A stretch of DNA of 64,000 nucleotides from Flavivirga amylovorans (GCF_030540875.1 NZ_JAUOEM010000004.1:186001-250000), one strand, 5' to 3'. Shown: positions 53,460 to 62,230, numbered from the stretch's first letter. The notes: generated by a model not told the origin, from the letters alone. Numbers and translations: made by a program.

Positions 53460-55427
53460 TTATTCAATGTCTTCACCGAGCGACCATTTTAATGGCGTAT
53501 TAGAATTTGCTGGAGATACGCGAACATACCCTTGCATTTCTTGGTGTAATGCGGAACAGAAATCTGTACAGTAAAAAGGCCATACACCTACTTGTTTAGG
53601 CTCCCATAGGAAGGTTTCTGTTTGTCCTGGCATAATTAGTAATTCTGAAGTATTAGCTCCAATGATACTTACCCCATGAGGCACATCGTAATCTTGCTCT
53701 AAATTTGTTACATGGAAATATACTTTGTCTCCTACTTTAACACCTTCTATATTATCTGGTGCAAAGTGACTACGAATCGTGGTCATGTAAACATGAACTA
53801 TTTTACCGTCTCTAACAACTTTCGTATCCGCTTCACTTAAAGCAGCATATGGGTGTTTGTTGTCTTCTAATTTGAAAAGTTTTTTAGAACGTGGTTTTAT
53901 TAAATCAGCAGGGCATCCAGCAGCATAGTGAGGCTCTCCAATGGTTGGAAAATCTAATAATAGTTCCATTTTTTCTCCAGATATATCATAAAGCTGAGCT
54001 GATTGTGTTACTTCTGGACCTGTTGGTAAATAACGGTCTTTAGTAATCTTATTCATTGCTACTACATATTTGCCAAATGGTTTTTGTGAGTTTCCTCCAG
54101 GAATCATTAAGTGACCAACGGAATAGTAGCAAGGTTGTCTGTCTACAACGTCCCAAGTTCCTAATTTCCATTTTACAACTTCAGAAGAAATAAAGAAAGT
54201 GGTATAGGCGTTTCCTTTACCATCAAACTCAGTATGTAAGGGGCCTAAACCTGGTTGTTCTACAACGCCAGCTAATACATCTTCAAAATTTAAGATAGGA
54301 ATACCATAAGCATCACCAGCTACTTTATTATTCTCAATGGCATCCAACATTTTAGTAAAAGAATGTACTGTTAAATTAGCAGATAGCTTCCCGTTACCAA
54401 CAATATATTCGCCAGAAGGATCAACGTCGCAACCATGTGGGGATTTTGGAGTTGGTAAGAAATAAACGGCACCAGGGACGTCTAAAGGATTTACAATACG
54501 GACTTCTTTTTTCATAGTTGAAGTTGCCGAATGTGTTGCTTCATCGTAGACATTATGCGCATAGTTTGCTGGCATCATAGTACCACCACCATTATTTACA
54601 TAGTCTTCAATTTTCTTCCAGTTAACAGCGGCAATAAAATCTTTATCATTTTGAGATGCGTTTACTTCCATAAGTGTGCTTGCCTCTTCTGTATTATAAG
54701 TAGTAAAGAAGAACCAACCATGAGATTTTCCACGACCAGGATGTGATAAATCATAATCAAAACCAGGCATTATTAATTGGAATTTAATATCCATATGACC
54801 ATGTTCCGGGTCTATAGAGATAAAAGAGAGTGATCCTTTGAAGTTGCCTTTATAGTCTTTTATAGGCATGTCTTTTTGAGGAATCGGTACAGAAAAACGA
54901 GTACCTGCAACAACATATTCTGAATTTTCAGTTACAAAAGAAGAACTATGATTACCAGCACTATTAGGAACCTCAATGATCTCTGTAGTTTCAAAAGTTG
55001 ATAAATCTATTTTTGCAATACGAGGTGTATTGTTCCCATTAATAAATACCCAACGACCATCTACAACACCATTTGTTTGAGAAATGTCTGGATGGTGAGC
55101 ATCATCCCAAGGCACAAAACCGTGTGATGTATTTAGCATAGGTTTTGTTTCTTCGTTATATCCATAAGCTTTTTCTGCATCTTGGGAGAATACAGGGATT
55201 ACTTTAAATAAACGTCCAGATGGTAAACCGTAAACAGAAAGTTGTCCGCTAAAACCACCAGAGATAAAGGCATAGAATTCATCATGTTCTCCAGGAGCTA
55301 CATACACTTTTTCAGCAGCACTACTGGAAAGCGCTCCAGAATTATTAGACTTAGATGCATTATCACAACTTGTAAACGCTACAAGAACACTTAATAATGC
55401 AAGCGTAGATTTTAAAATATTTTTCAT
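53460..55427 (-). CDS. nosZ: Nitrous oxide reductase, Sec-type (clade II), predicted lipoprotein
   Basis: A 655-aa protein. The signal is Sec type with a lipobox (VLVAFTSCDNAS), not the twin-arginine signal of clade I. A seven-bladed propeller carries CuZ histidines, including DAHHP near 109, the SPHGCDVDPSG block, LHTEFD, YSVGHLMIPGG and GEPHYAAGCP. The C-terminal cupredoxin domain has the CuA ligands C620, C624, H628 and M631 (YCTDFCSALHQEMQG) plus the His of VPHGVS. It reduces N2O to N2, the last denitrification step. A fasciclin lipoprotein and a c-type cytochrome precede it on the same strand. No nitrite or NO reductase gene was found in the window. Confidence 0.97.
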   Translation of the reverse strand: MKNILKSTLALLSVLVAFTSCDNASKSNNSGALSSSAAEKVYVAPGEHDEFYAFISGGFSGQLSVYGLPSGRLFKVIPVFSQDAEKAYGYNEETKPMLNTSHGFVPWDDAHHPDISQTNGVVDGRWVFINGNNTPRIAKIDLSTFETTEIIEVPNSAGNHSSSFVTENSEYVVAGTRFSVPIPQKDMPIKDYKGNFKGSLSFISIDPEHGHMDIKFQLIMPGFDYDLSHPGRGKSHGWFFFTTYNTEEASTLMEVNASQNDKDFIAAVNWKKIEDYVNNGGGTMMPANYAHNVYDEATHSATSTMKKEVRIVNPLDVPGAVYFLPTPKSPHGCDVDPSGEYIVGNGKLSANLTVHSFTKMLDAIENNKVAGDAYGIPILNFEDVLAGVVEQPGLGPLHTEFDGKGNAYTTFFISSEVVKWKLGTWDVVDRQPCYYSVGHLMIPGGNSQKPFGKYVVAMNKITKDRYLPTGPEVTQSAQLYDISGEKMELLLDFPTIGEPHYAAGCPADLIKPRSKKLFKLEDNKHPYAALSEADTKVVRDGKIVHVYMTTIRSHFAPDNIEGVKVGDKVYFHVTNLEQDYDVPHGVSIIGANTSELLIMPGQTETFLWEPKQVGVWPFYCTDFCSALHQEMQGYVRVSPANSNTPLKWSLGEDIE

Positions 55428-55458
55428 TGTCTTATTTAATTTAGTTAGTGTGTTTTAA

Positions 55459-56031
55459 TTATTCCGCAGGAGGTAATAATACTTTATCAATAACATGTAC
55501 AATACCATTACCAGCTGGTACACTTGCAATAATTTTGGCACCACCAATTAATGGTTCTCCATCTACAACGTCTACTTTAACATAGCCGTTATTTGCTTGC
55601 CCTAGTTTTTTAAACTTTTTAAGAAAATCTTTTGAGTAGTTTCCAGGAGTCACGTGGTATTTTAAGATATTAGCTAAAGCACCTTTGTTTTCCGGCTTCA
55701 ATAAATTTTCGACAGTACCTTCTGGTAAGGCTTCAAAAGCCTCGTTAGTAGGAGCAAATACCATTAATGGACCAGCATTTACTAAAGCATTCTCTAACTC
55801 TGCTGCTTGAACAGCTGCCACTAAAGTTGTATGATCTTTAGAGCCAATAGCTATATGCAAAACTGTAGGTTTTCCTTCATCGTCTTTGATAAAAGCTTGT
55901 CCAGATTTTTCTTGTTGAACTGTTGCTTTTTCAGATTTTGAATTCGTCGAGGTCTCTTTACTTTCGTTTTTACAAGCTGTGAATGTTATAATGCACAGCA
56001 ACATAAGAATAGTTTGCTTTAATGATTTCAT
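55459..56031 (-). CDS. Fasciclin-domain lipoprotein of the nos cluster
   Basis: A 190-aa lipoprotein (Cys20, IITFTACKNES) with one FAS1 domain (about 55-188): TLVAAVQAAELENALVNAGPLMVFAPTNEAFEAL-like H1 box and the second box NGIVHVIDKVLLPP. It lies 31 nt in front of nosZ and behind the cytochrome c gene. FAS1 proteins are adhesion or protein-contact modules; here it may help to tether or order the NosZ electron-transfer complex (inference). Confidence 0.88.
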   Translation of the reverse strand: MKSLKQTILMLLCIITFTACKNESKETSTNSKSEKATVQQEKSGQAFIKDDEGKPTVLHIAIGSKDHTTLVAAVQAAELENALVNAGPLMVFAPTNEAFEALPEGTVENLLKPENKGALANILKYHVTPGNYSKDFLKKFKKLGQANNGYVKVDVVDGEPLIGGAKIIASVPAGNGIVHVIDKVLLPPAE

Positions 56032-56151
56032 CTGTTTGTATTTAGTTGTTAGTTAGCAGCCAGATCTGCCTGCTGGCAGGTAGGTGTCACTTGCATAGTA
56101 AATATTTCAGGTGGTATCGAAATTTTTAATTATGCTCATTTCATTTGGTTG

Positions 56152-56652
56152 TTATTTTAATGTTCTAAAATATTCTAATACAGCTCTGGCATCTTCTTCA
56201 GATAGGTTTTGGTTTGCCATAGGAGAGCCATTAAATTCAATAAGTAATGCTTTTGCTAATGGATCTTTTTGAACCATTTCATCTGGATTTAATATCATAT
56301 TCAGAACCCATTCTGGAGAACGTCTGTCTAAAATATTTTTTGGAGCAGGTCCAATAAATTTTTTATCTGGTCTGTGGCAGGCTGTACACATTTTCTTGAA
56401 TACATCTGCACCGTGAGTTGCCATGGTTTGATCAATTTCTGAAGGAAGGTTAATAGATGAAATAGGTCCAATACCTTTGTTATCTAAATCTATTTGTTTA
56501 GAAGCAGGTACAGACTCAACTTTTTTTATTTTATTTTCAGTAGGTGCTTTTTTTTCATAAGAAAACCCTTCTTTCTTTTTTTCTTCTTTACCACCACAGC
56601 TTATTAGAAATGATACTAATAATATCATTGCAATATTTAGTGTTTTTTTCAT
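56152..56652 (-). CDS. c-type cytochrome lipoprotein, likely electron donor to NosZ
   Basis: A 166-aa lipoprotein (Cys19, FLISCGGKEE), a charged linker, and a single class I cytochrome c domain with the heme motif C89-T-A-C92-H93 and a probable axial Met145 (NGSPMANQNLSEED). The arrangement suits an anchored periplasmic donor that passes electrons to the CuA site of NosZ. It is the first gene of the nosZ operon. Its promoter has TACATTTG and a CRP/FNR-type box. Confidence 0.9.
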   Translation of the reverse strand: MKKTLNIAMILLVSFLISCGGKEEKKKEGFSYEKKAPTENKIKKVESVPASKQIDLDNKGIGPISSINLPSEIDQTMATHGADVFKKMCTACHRPDKKFIGPAPKNILDRRSPEWVLNMILNPDEMVQKDPLAKALLIEFNGSPMANQNLSEEDARAVLEYFRTLK

Positions 56653-56673
56653 AAATGATTTAATTTAGTAGCA

Positions 56674-56748
56674 CAAATGTAAAACCATATAGATCAATAA
56701 AATATGATAAAAATCATATTAAGGATGAAAACATCCTTTTTATATTTG
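56674..56748. promoter_or_regulatory. Divergent nos/Rrf2 control region with CRP/FNR box and Rrf2 operator
   Basis: The perfect palindrome AATATGAT-AAAA-ATCATATT (56701-56720, TGA-N6-TCA core) is centred at 56710.5. The -7 boxes TACATTTG (minus, 56674-56681, to cytochrome c) and TATATTTG (plus, 56741-56748, to the Rrf2 gene) end 36.5 and 37.5 bp from this centre, consistent with activator position near -41.5 for both. Between the palindrome and the plus-strand -7 box lies AAGGATG-AAAA-CATCCTT (56721-56738), which contains GGAT-N6-ATCC. Confidence 0.7.
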
Positions 56749-56772
56749 TTCTATAGTTTACCATATTTAAAT

Positions 56773-57204
56773 ATGTTATCAAATTCATCAAAATATGCTA
56801 TTAAGGCGGTGTTATTTTTAGCCTTAAATGCCAGCGAAAAAAAGAAGGTCATGGTTAAGAACATTTCTAAACCTATAAATGTTCCACAAGCTTATATTGC
56901 CAAATTATTGCAGCCGTTGGTTAAAGAAAAAATAGTGTCTTCTGCGAGAGGACCAAAGGGAGGGTTTTATTTAGATGAAACAAATTTGGAGCAACCTATA
57001 ATTAGTATTGTGAATATTATAGATGGAGAAAAAAGATTGAATTCCTGCTTAATGAGTTTAAAAAAATGTAATGAAGAAAAGCCTTGCCCATTGCATAATG
57101 AGCTGAGTGCGTCAAGAGCTCAGATATTAAATAATTTAAGATCTAGAACTATTAAAGATTTGGTTAAAGAAGTTAAATTAGGAAATGCTTTTTTACCTCT
57201 TTAA
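56773..57204 (+). CDS. Second Rrf2-family regulator with NsrR-like cysteines
   Basis: A 143-aa paralogue of the regulator at 42437, with the same layout: winged helix (SKPINVPQAYIAKLLQPLV, wing ARGPKGGFYL) and C92-x6-C99-x5-C105 (SCLMSLKKCNEEKPCPLH). The cysteine spacing is identical to the first. ATG 56773 was chosen; upstream in-frame starts would run through the control region. It is divergent from the cytochrome c-nosZ operon, and its own promoter contains a GGAT-N6-ATCC site. It is likely an NO- or redox-sensing repressor. Its 3' end overlaps the convergent gene by 4 nt. Confidence 0.87.
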   Translation: MLSNSSKYAIKAVLFLALNASEKKKVMVKNISKPINVPQAYIAKLLQPLVKEKIVSSARGPKGGFYLDETNLEQPIISIVNIIDGEKRLNSCLMSLKKCNEEKPCPLHNELSASRAQILNNLRSRTIKDLVKEVKLGNAFLPL

Positions 57205-57731
57205 AAGTAAAACCTGACAAAAGGTGCCCAAGGATCTATATAAATACTTTTGCTTTCGTCATATAAAACATCATATCTTACTCCAAAAGTAATATTGCCG
57301 TTTCTGTAACCAGCACCAAGAAATAAGGCAGGAGACCAATAGTTATCGTTAGGAATATCTAAATTAGTGTTATAGCGCCTGCTTACATTGAGTTGTTCAT
57401 ATTCGGCAGAAAGTTGTATTTCATTAATAACGTTAAATAAACCGATTAAACTACCACCTAAAATGGTTGATTTATAAACTCTCTTTTGACTATTAAATGT
57501 CCCATTGAGCCCTAAACCTAAAGCAAACGTTTTATCAAATTGGTAAATAGCACTAGGAGCCAGGGTTCCACTAAAAAAATCATTACCAAAATTCAATCCA
57601 ATACCGCCACCAAAACGAACATGACTCCAGAAGTAACTGGTTTCCCGCTGTGCAGTTAAATTGTTCAGACTAAATAATACAACAAGAATAATTAAAAATA
57701 TTTTTTTATTAATCATGAGCAATGTCTTCAT
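57201..57731 (-). CDS. Outer-membrane beta-barrel protein, unknown function
   Basis: A 176-aa protein with a signal peptide (ending NNLTAQ) and alternating strands typical of a small eight-strand barrel, ending in WAPFVRFYF with a C-terminal Phe (barrel assembly signal). Relatives are sometimes labelled 'alpha-ketoglutarate decarboxylase' in databases, apparently carried over from the sucA neighbour; nothing in the sequence supports an enzyme. ATG 57716 is an equally plausible start. It is divergent from sucA. Confidence 0.75.
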   Translation of the reverse strand: MKTLLMINKKIFLIILVVLFSLNNLTAQRETSYFWSHVRFGGGIGLNFGNDFFSGTLAPSAIYQFDKTFALGLGLNGTFNSQKRVYKSTILGGSLIGLFNVINEIQLSAEYEQLNVSRRYNTNLDIPNDNYWSPALFLGAGYRNGNITFGVRYDVLYDESKSIYIDPWAPFVRFYF

Positions 57732-57841
57732 CAAAATTAGAAATCGTTAAAAAATTAACAAGTAATAATCGCATATTCGTTAAAAGAGTATTACACGCTT
57801 ATAAATATAGTCAAAGAAACATCTAATTTTAGTAAAAGTTG

Positions 57842-57849
57842 TATTTTTG
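57842..57849 (+). promoter_or_regulatory. -7 box of sucA
   Basis: TATTTTTG matches TAnnTTTG and lies 40 nt before the sucA ATG. No clear -33 TTG at the right distance was seen. Confidence 0.45.
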
Positions 57850-57889
57850 GAGAATATTTTGACTAACCTACACGGGATTAAAAATAGCA

Positions 57890-60631
57890 ATGGATAAATT
57901 TTCATTTTTAAACGCAGCACACACAGCATATTTTGCTGATTTATACGATCAATATTTACAGAACCCAGATTCAGTAGAACCTAGTTGGAGAGCTTTTTTC
58001 CAAGGCTATGATTTTGGTAGTGAGAACTACGGATTAGATGGAGAGATTGTAGAAGGTGTTTCTACTCAAATTCCAGAACATGTTCAAAAGGAATTTAATG
58101 TTGTTAAACTTATTGATGGTTACAGGATGCGTGGTCATTTATTTACTAAAACGAATCCAGTAAGAGAGCGAAGAAGTTATACGCCTACTTTAGAATTACA
58201 AAATTTCGGTCTTTCCGAAAACGATTTAGATACGGTTTTTAATGCAGGAGAAATTCTAGGTATTGGAGCTAAAACATTGCGTAGAATAATTACCCATTTA
58301 GAGAATATTTATTGTAGCTCTATTGGTGTTGAGTATATGTATTTGCGAAATCCGGAGGTTATTAGTTGGTGGCAAACTCAGCTTAATAAAAATGATAATC
58401 AACCTGATTATTCTGTAGAAACCAAAAAATATATACTTTCTAAATTAAATCAAGCAGTTACATTCGAAAACTTTTTGCAAACTAAATATGTTGGGCAAAA
58501 GCGTTTTTCTTTAGAAGGAGGAGAATCTTTAATTCCTGCAATTAGTAATGTACTTTTTTATTCGGTAGAAAAGTATGGTGTAAAAGAATGTGTTTTAGGA
58601 ATGGCACACCGTGGACGTTTAAGTACGTTGGTTAATATATTTAGGAAACCACTGAATGAGCTTTTTAGTGAGTTTGATGGTAAAGATTTTGAAGATGAAA
58701 ATATTGATGGTGATGTTAAATATCATTTAGGTTTAACCTTAGATAAAACCTATCAAAACGGAAAAAATATTAAGATGAATTTGGTGCCAAATCCATCTCA
58801 CTTAGAAACTGTTGCACCGGTTGCAGAAGGTATTACACGTGCAAAGATAGATAGTGACTACGATGGCGATAATTCAAAAATATTACCCATTATAGTACAC
58901 GGAGATGCTGCTATTGCAGGTCAAGGCGTTGTATATGAAGTCGGACAGATGAGTCAATTAAATGGCTATAAAACAGGAGGAACTATACATATTGTTGTTA
59001 ATAACCAAATTGGTTTTACTACTAATTATTTAGATGCACGATCTAGTACTTACTGTACAGATGTCGCTAAAGTAACGTTATCACCCGTTTTACATGTTAA
59101 CGCAGATGATGCCGAAGCTGTAGTACATGCCGTGGAAATGGCATTGGAATATAGAATGCGTTATAAAAAAGATGTATATATTGACTTATTAGGATATCGT
59201 AAATATGGGCATAATGAAGGTGATGAGCCTCGTTTTACGCAACCTAAACTATATAAAAATATATCTAAACACGCGAATCCATTTAAAATATATTCAGATA
59301 AGTTAATTGCAGAAAATACTATAGATAAAGCTTATGTAGATAAAATTGTTTCAGATTTTAAAGAGACGTTAGAAAAAGAATATGCTAAATCTAAAGAGGC
59401 AGAGTCTTCGAAAGTTAGAGAGTTTATGCAAGAGCGTTGGTCTGCATTTGATCGTAAAGGCGTAGATGGTATGCTTGAAACAGTAGAAACAAATTATCCA
59501 AAAGATAAATTAGAAAGCATTTCAAAAATAGTTTCTACAGTTCCGGAAGGCGTTAAATTTTTACGTAAAGCGGAAAGAATTCTTGACGGGCGTAAAAAAA
59601 TGGTTTTTGAAACCGATACGCTTGATTGGGGTATGGCAGAGACTTTGGCTTATGGCAGTTTGATGGAGGAGGGGTTCAATGTACGTATTTCTGGTCAGGA
59701 TGTAGAGCGAGGAACCTTTAGTCATCGTCATGCTATTTTACGTGATGAAATATCTGAAGAACGTATTAATCTATTAAATACTAATCCAGATAATAAAGGT
59801 CATATGGATATTTATAATTCCTTTTTATCTGAATATGGGGTACTAGGTTTTGATTATGGTTATGCCATGGCTAATCCAAATACATTAACTGTTTGGGAAG
59901 CCCAGTTTGGTGATTTTAGTAATGGCGCACAAATTATTTTCGACCAATATCTATCGGCAGCCGAAGATAAATGGAAGTCTCAGAATGGTATTGTTGTTTT
60001 GTTACCTCATGGATATGAAGGACAAGGGTCTGAGCATTCATCGGCGAGAATAGAACGTTATTTACAATTGTGCGGTGAGGATAATATGATTGTTGCAGAT
60101 TGTTCTACACCAGCAAACTTTTTCCACTTATTGCGTCGTCAAATGAAACGTGATTTTAGAAAACCATTAATAGTATTCACACCTAAAAGTTTATTACGTC
60201 ATCCAAAAGCAGTGTCGTCAATAAATGAATTAGCTACTGGTAAGTTTGAAGAAGTTATAGACGATACAATAGCTTCTAAAAATGTGAAAAAATTGGTTTT
60301 CTGTACAGGTAAATTCTATTACGATTTATTGGCTGAAAGAGAATTATTAAAAAGAGAAGATGTTGCCTTAGTGAGAATTGAGCAATTATTCCCATTACAT
60401 TTAGAGAACATACAAGGGATTATAGATAAGTATCCAAATGTAGAAAACTATGTTTGGGCCCAGGAAGAACCTAAAAATATGGGAGCTTGGAGTTTTATGG
60501 CACAACGTATGGATTTAGTGAAGTTAGAAGTAGCTTCTCGACCATATAGCTCGGTGCCTGCACCAGGATCCAGTACACGAGATAAAAGAAGACAACGATC
60601 TGTAATTGATGCTGTGTTCAATATCGACTAG
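57890..60631 (+). CDS. sucA: 2-oxoglutarate dehydrogenase E1 component
   Basis: A 913-aa thiamine-diphosphate enzyme of the TCA cycle. The N-terminal E2-binding helix is FLNAAHTAYFADLYDQYLQNP, followed by the VLGMAHRGRLSTLVN block, HGDAAIAGQGVVYE (ThDP/Mg region), YRKYGHNEGDEPRFTQP, and the C-terminal transketolase-like part with GQDVERGTFSHRHAILRDE and VLLPHGYEGQGSEHSSARIERYLQL. It decarboxylates 2-oxoglutarate and succinylates the lipoyl group of the E2 encoded 47 nt downstream. Confidence 0.97.
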   Translation: MDKFSFLNAAHTAYFADLYDQYLQNPDSVEPSWRAFFQGYDFGSENYGLDGEIVEGVSTQIPEHVQKEFNVVKLIDGYRMRGHLFTKTNPVRERRSYTPTLELQNFGLSENDLDTVFNAGEILGIGAKTLRRIITHLENIYCSSIGVEYMYLRNPEVISWWQTQLNKNDNQPDYSVETKKYILSKLNQAVTFENFLQTKYVGQKRFSLEGGESLIPAISNVLFYSVEKYGVKECVLGMAHRGRLSTLVNIFRKPLNELFSEFDGKDFEDENIDGDVKYHLGLTLDKTYQNGKNIKMNLVPNPSHLETVAPVAEGITRAKIDSDYDGDNSKILPIIVHGDAAIAGQGVVYEVGQMSQLNGYKTGGTIHIVVNNQIGFTTNYLDARSSTYCTDVAKVTLSPVLHVNADDAEAVVHAVEMALEYRMRYKKDVYIDLLGYRKYGHNEGDEPRFTQPKLYKNISKHANPFKIYSDKLIAENTIDKAYVDKIVSDFKETLEKEYAKSKEAESSKVREFMQERWSAFDRKGVDGMLETVETNYPKDKLESISKIVSTVPEGVKFLRKAERILDGRKKMVFETDTLDWGMAETLAYGSLMEEGFNVRISGQDVERGTFSHRHAILRDEISEERINLLNTNPDNKGHMDIYNSFLSEYGVLGFDYGYAMANPNTLTVWEAQFGDFSNGAQIIFDQYLSAAEDKWKSQNGIVVLLPHGYEGQGSEHSSARIERYLQLCGEDNMIVADCSTPANFFHLLRRQMKRDFRKPLIVFTPKSLLRHPKAVSSINELATGKFEEVIDDTIASKNVKKLVFCTGKFYYDLLAERELLKREDVALVRIEQLFPLHLENIQGIIDKYPNVENYVWAQEEPKNMGAWSFMAQRMDLVKLEVASRPYSSVPAPGSSTRDKRRQRSVIDAVFNID

Positions 60632-60678
60632 TTTATATTAAAAAAGAAATAATTCATATACAATTAAAATTATAAAGA

Positions 60679-61887
60679 ATGATTTTAGAAATGAAAGTGC
60701 CTTCGCCAGGGGAGTCCATTACAGAAGTGGAAATAGCAACATGGTTAGTGGAAGATGGAGATTATGTAGAGAAAGACCAGGCTATAGCAGAGGTAGACAG
60801 TGATAAAGCAACATTAGAATTACCAGCTGAAGTTAGCGGAACCATTACACTTAAAGCAGAAGAAGGTGATGCCGTTGAAGTTGGAGCTGTTGTATGTTTA
60901 ATTGATACCAGTGCAGCAAAACCAGAAGGAGATGCTCCTAAAGCAGAGAAAAAAGAGGAAGCTCCAAAAGTTGAGACTCCAAAACAAACTGCACCTGAAA
61001 CAAAAACATACGCAACTGGTTCTGCAAGTCCTGCCGCTAAAAAGATTTTAGCAGAAAAAGGCATGGATGCCGCTTCTATTTCTGGAACAGGAAAAGATGG
61101 AAGAGTGACTAAAGAAGATGCTGTAAAAGCAGTACCATCTATGGGAACACCAACAGGAGGTAGCAGAGGAACATCACGAAGTAAAATGTCGATGTTACGT
61201 CGTAAGGTTGCTGAACGTTTAGTTGAAGCTAAAAATACAACGGCGATGTTAACAACCTTTAATGAGGTTGATATGTCTCCAATTTTTGCGTTACGTTCAG
61301 AATATAAAGAAACATTTAAAGCAAAGCATGGTGTAGGACTAGGGTTCATGAGTTTCTTTACTTTGGCGGTTGTTAGAGCATTAAAAATGTATCCTGCGGT
61401 TAATTCAATGATTGATGGGAAAGAAATGCTAAGCTATGATTTTTGCGATATTAGCATTGCTGTTTCCGGACCAAAAGGATTGATGGTTCCTGTAATGAGA
61501 AATGTAGAAAATTTAAGCTTTAGAGGTGTAGAGTCAGAAGTGAAACGTTTAGCTATTCGTGCACGTGACGGGCAAATTACGGTTGATGAAATGACAGGAG
61601 GAACTTTTACAATTTCTAATGGAGGTGTATTTGGTAGTATGTTATCGACACCAATTATTAATCCACCGCAAAGTGGTATTTTAGGAATGCACAATATTGT
61701 TGAGCGTCCAGTAGCAATTGATGGAAAAGTAGAAATACGTCCAATTATGTATGTAGCGCTTTCTTATGATCATAGAATTATTGATGGGAAAGAGAGTGTT
61801 GGGTTTTTAGTTGCAGTAAAAGAAGCTTTAGAAAATCCGGTAGAATTATTAATGAATAATGATATTAAGAAAGCTTTAGAACTTTAG
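60679..61887 (+). CDS. odhB: Dihydrolipoyl succinyltransferase, E2 of 2-oxoglutarate dehydrogenase
   Basis: A 402-aa protein: lipoyl domain (1-76) with lipoyl-Lys43 in [14 protein letters not shown], an Ala/Pro/Glu-rich linker, peripheral subunit-binding domain (about 115-152; [23 protein letters not shown] type), and the catalytic acyltransferase domain with [15 protein letters not shown] near the C-terminus (catalytic His, Asp). It forms the core of the complex with SucA; no E3 (lpd) gene lies in the window. A strong terminator follows. Confidence 0.97.
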   Translation: MILEMKVPSPGESITEVEIATWLVEDGDYVEKDQAIAEVDSDKATLELPAEVSGTITLKAEEGDAVEVGAVVCLIDTSAAKPEGDAPKAEKKEEAPKVETPKQTAPETKTYATGSASPAAKKILAEKGMDAASISGTGKDGRVTKEDAVKAVPSMGTPTGGSRGTSRSKMSMLRRKVAERLVEAKNTTAMLTTFNEVDMSPIFALRSEYKETFKAKHGVGLGFMSFFTLAVVRALKMYPAVNSMIDGKEMLSYDFCDISIAVSGPKGLMVPVMRNVENLSFRGVESEVKRLAIRARDGQITVDEMTGGTFTISNGGVFGSMLSTPIINPPQSGILGMHNIVERPVAIDGKVEIRPIMYVALSYDHRIIDGKESVGFLVAVKEALENPVELLMNNDIKKALEL

Positions 61888-61910
61888 TTCAAGTCCTAAA
61901 TTTTGAAATA

Positions 61911-61950
61911 AAAAAGGGAGCTATCAACAACAATTGGTAGCTCCCTTTTT
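61911..61950. terminator. Bidirectional terminator after odhB
   Basis: AAAAAGGGAGCTA and TAGCTCCCTTTTT form a 13-bp stem with T-runs on both strands. It ends sucA-odhB on the plus strand and would also end a minus-strand transcript that carries the small frame at 61962-62063. Confidence 0.9.
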
Positions 61951-61961
61951 CTTCAACTTAA

Positions 61962-62063
61962 CTAACTAAAACACATTATAAGGTTTATAGAAATAACAAT
62001 AACGACCAAAACACCTAATCCTATCATACAGTATTTATCAATAACATCATTATCCTTTTCCAT
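61962..62063 (-). CDS. Possible 33-aa single-TM small protein
   Basis: ATG 62063 opens a 33-codon frame: a charged N-terminus (MEKDNDVIDKYC) followed by one hydrophobic helix (MIGLGVLVVIVISINLIMCF) and a stop 11 nt before a bidirectional terminator. The helix-plus-terminator arrangement speaks for a real small membrane protein. There is no recognisable promoter or homologue to cite, so it remains a candidate. Confidence 0.4.
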   Translation of the reverse strand: MEKDNDVIDKYCMIGLGVLVVIVISINLIMCFS

Positions 62064-62102
62064 ATGTTGTTACTTTAAACTTGTTATTTTTCTTAAATTT
62101 TT

Positions 62103-62176
62103 AGATTAAAAACTCTGCACCTATGTCAGCGCAGAGTTTTGTGAAAAATTCTCTCTCTCAAAGAATTATTAATAGC
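62103..62176 (-). ncRNA. Candidate small RNA 2 of a tandem pair
   Basis: The minus-strand unit starts (predicted) near 62176 behind the -7-like TACCTTTA (62181-62188) and ends at the hairpin AAAACTCTGC/GCAGAGTTTT (62109-62140) with TTTTTAATC. Its 5' end, GCTATTAAT-A-ATTCTTTGAGAGA, closely resembles RNA 1. It has no reading frame of note. The palindrome AAATACG-N8-CGTATTT lies at 62209-62230 upstream. Confidence 0.5.
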
Positions 62177-62208
62177 GCTGTAAAGGTATGTTGCAAGGGT
62201 GGAAAAAA

Positions 62209-62230
62209 AAATACGCAGTTCTACGTATTT
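62209..62230. promoter_or_regulatory. Palindromic activator-site candidate for small RNA 2
   Basis: On the minus strand, AAATACG-N8-CGTATTT is centred at 62219.5. The centre is 38.5 bp from the end of the -7-like box, exactly as in the RNA 1 unit. Confidence 0.55.

Noticed and set aside
57201-57731. Alpha-ketoglutarate decarboxylase as a label for the gene next to sucA
   Set aside because: The protein is a small beta-barrel with a signal peptide and no cofactor motif.
60762-61349. 195-codon minus-strand frame antisense to odhB
   Set aside because: It arises from the Ala/Pro/Glu-rich linker codons of odhB; the encoded Ser/Ala/Thr-rich sequence resembles no family.
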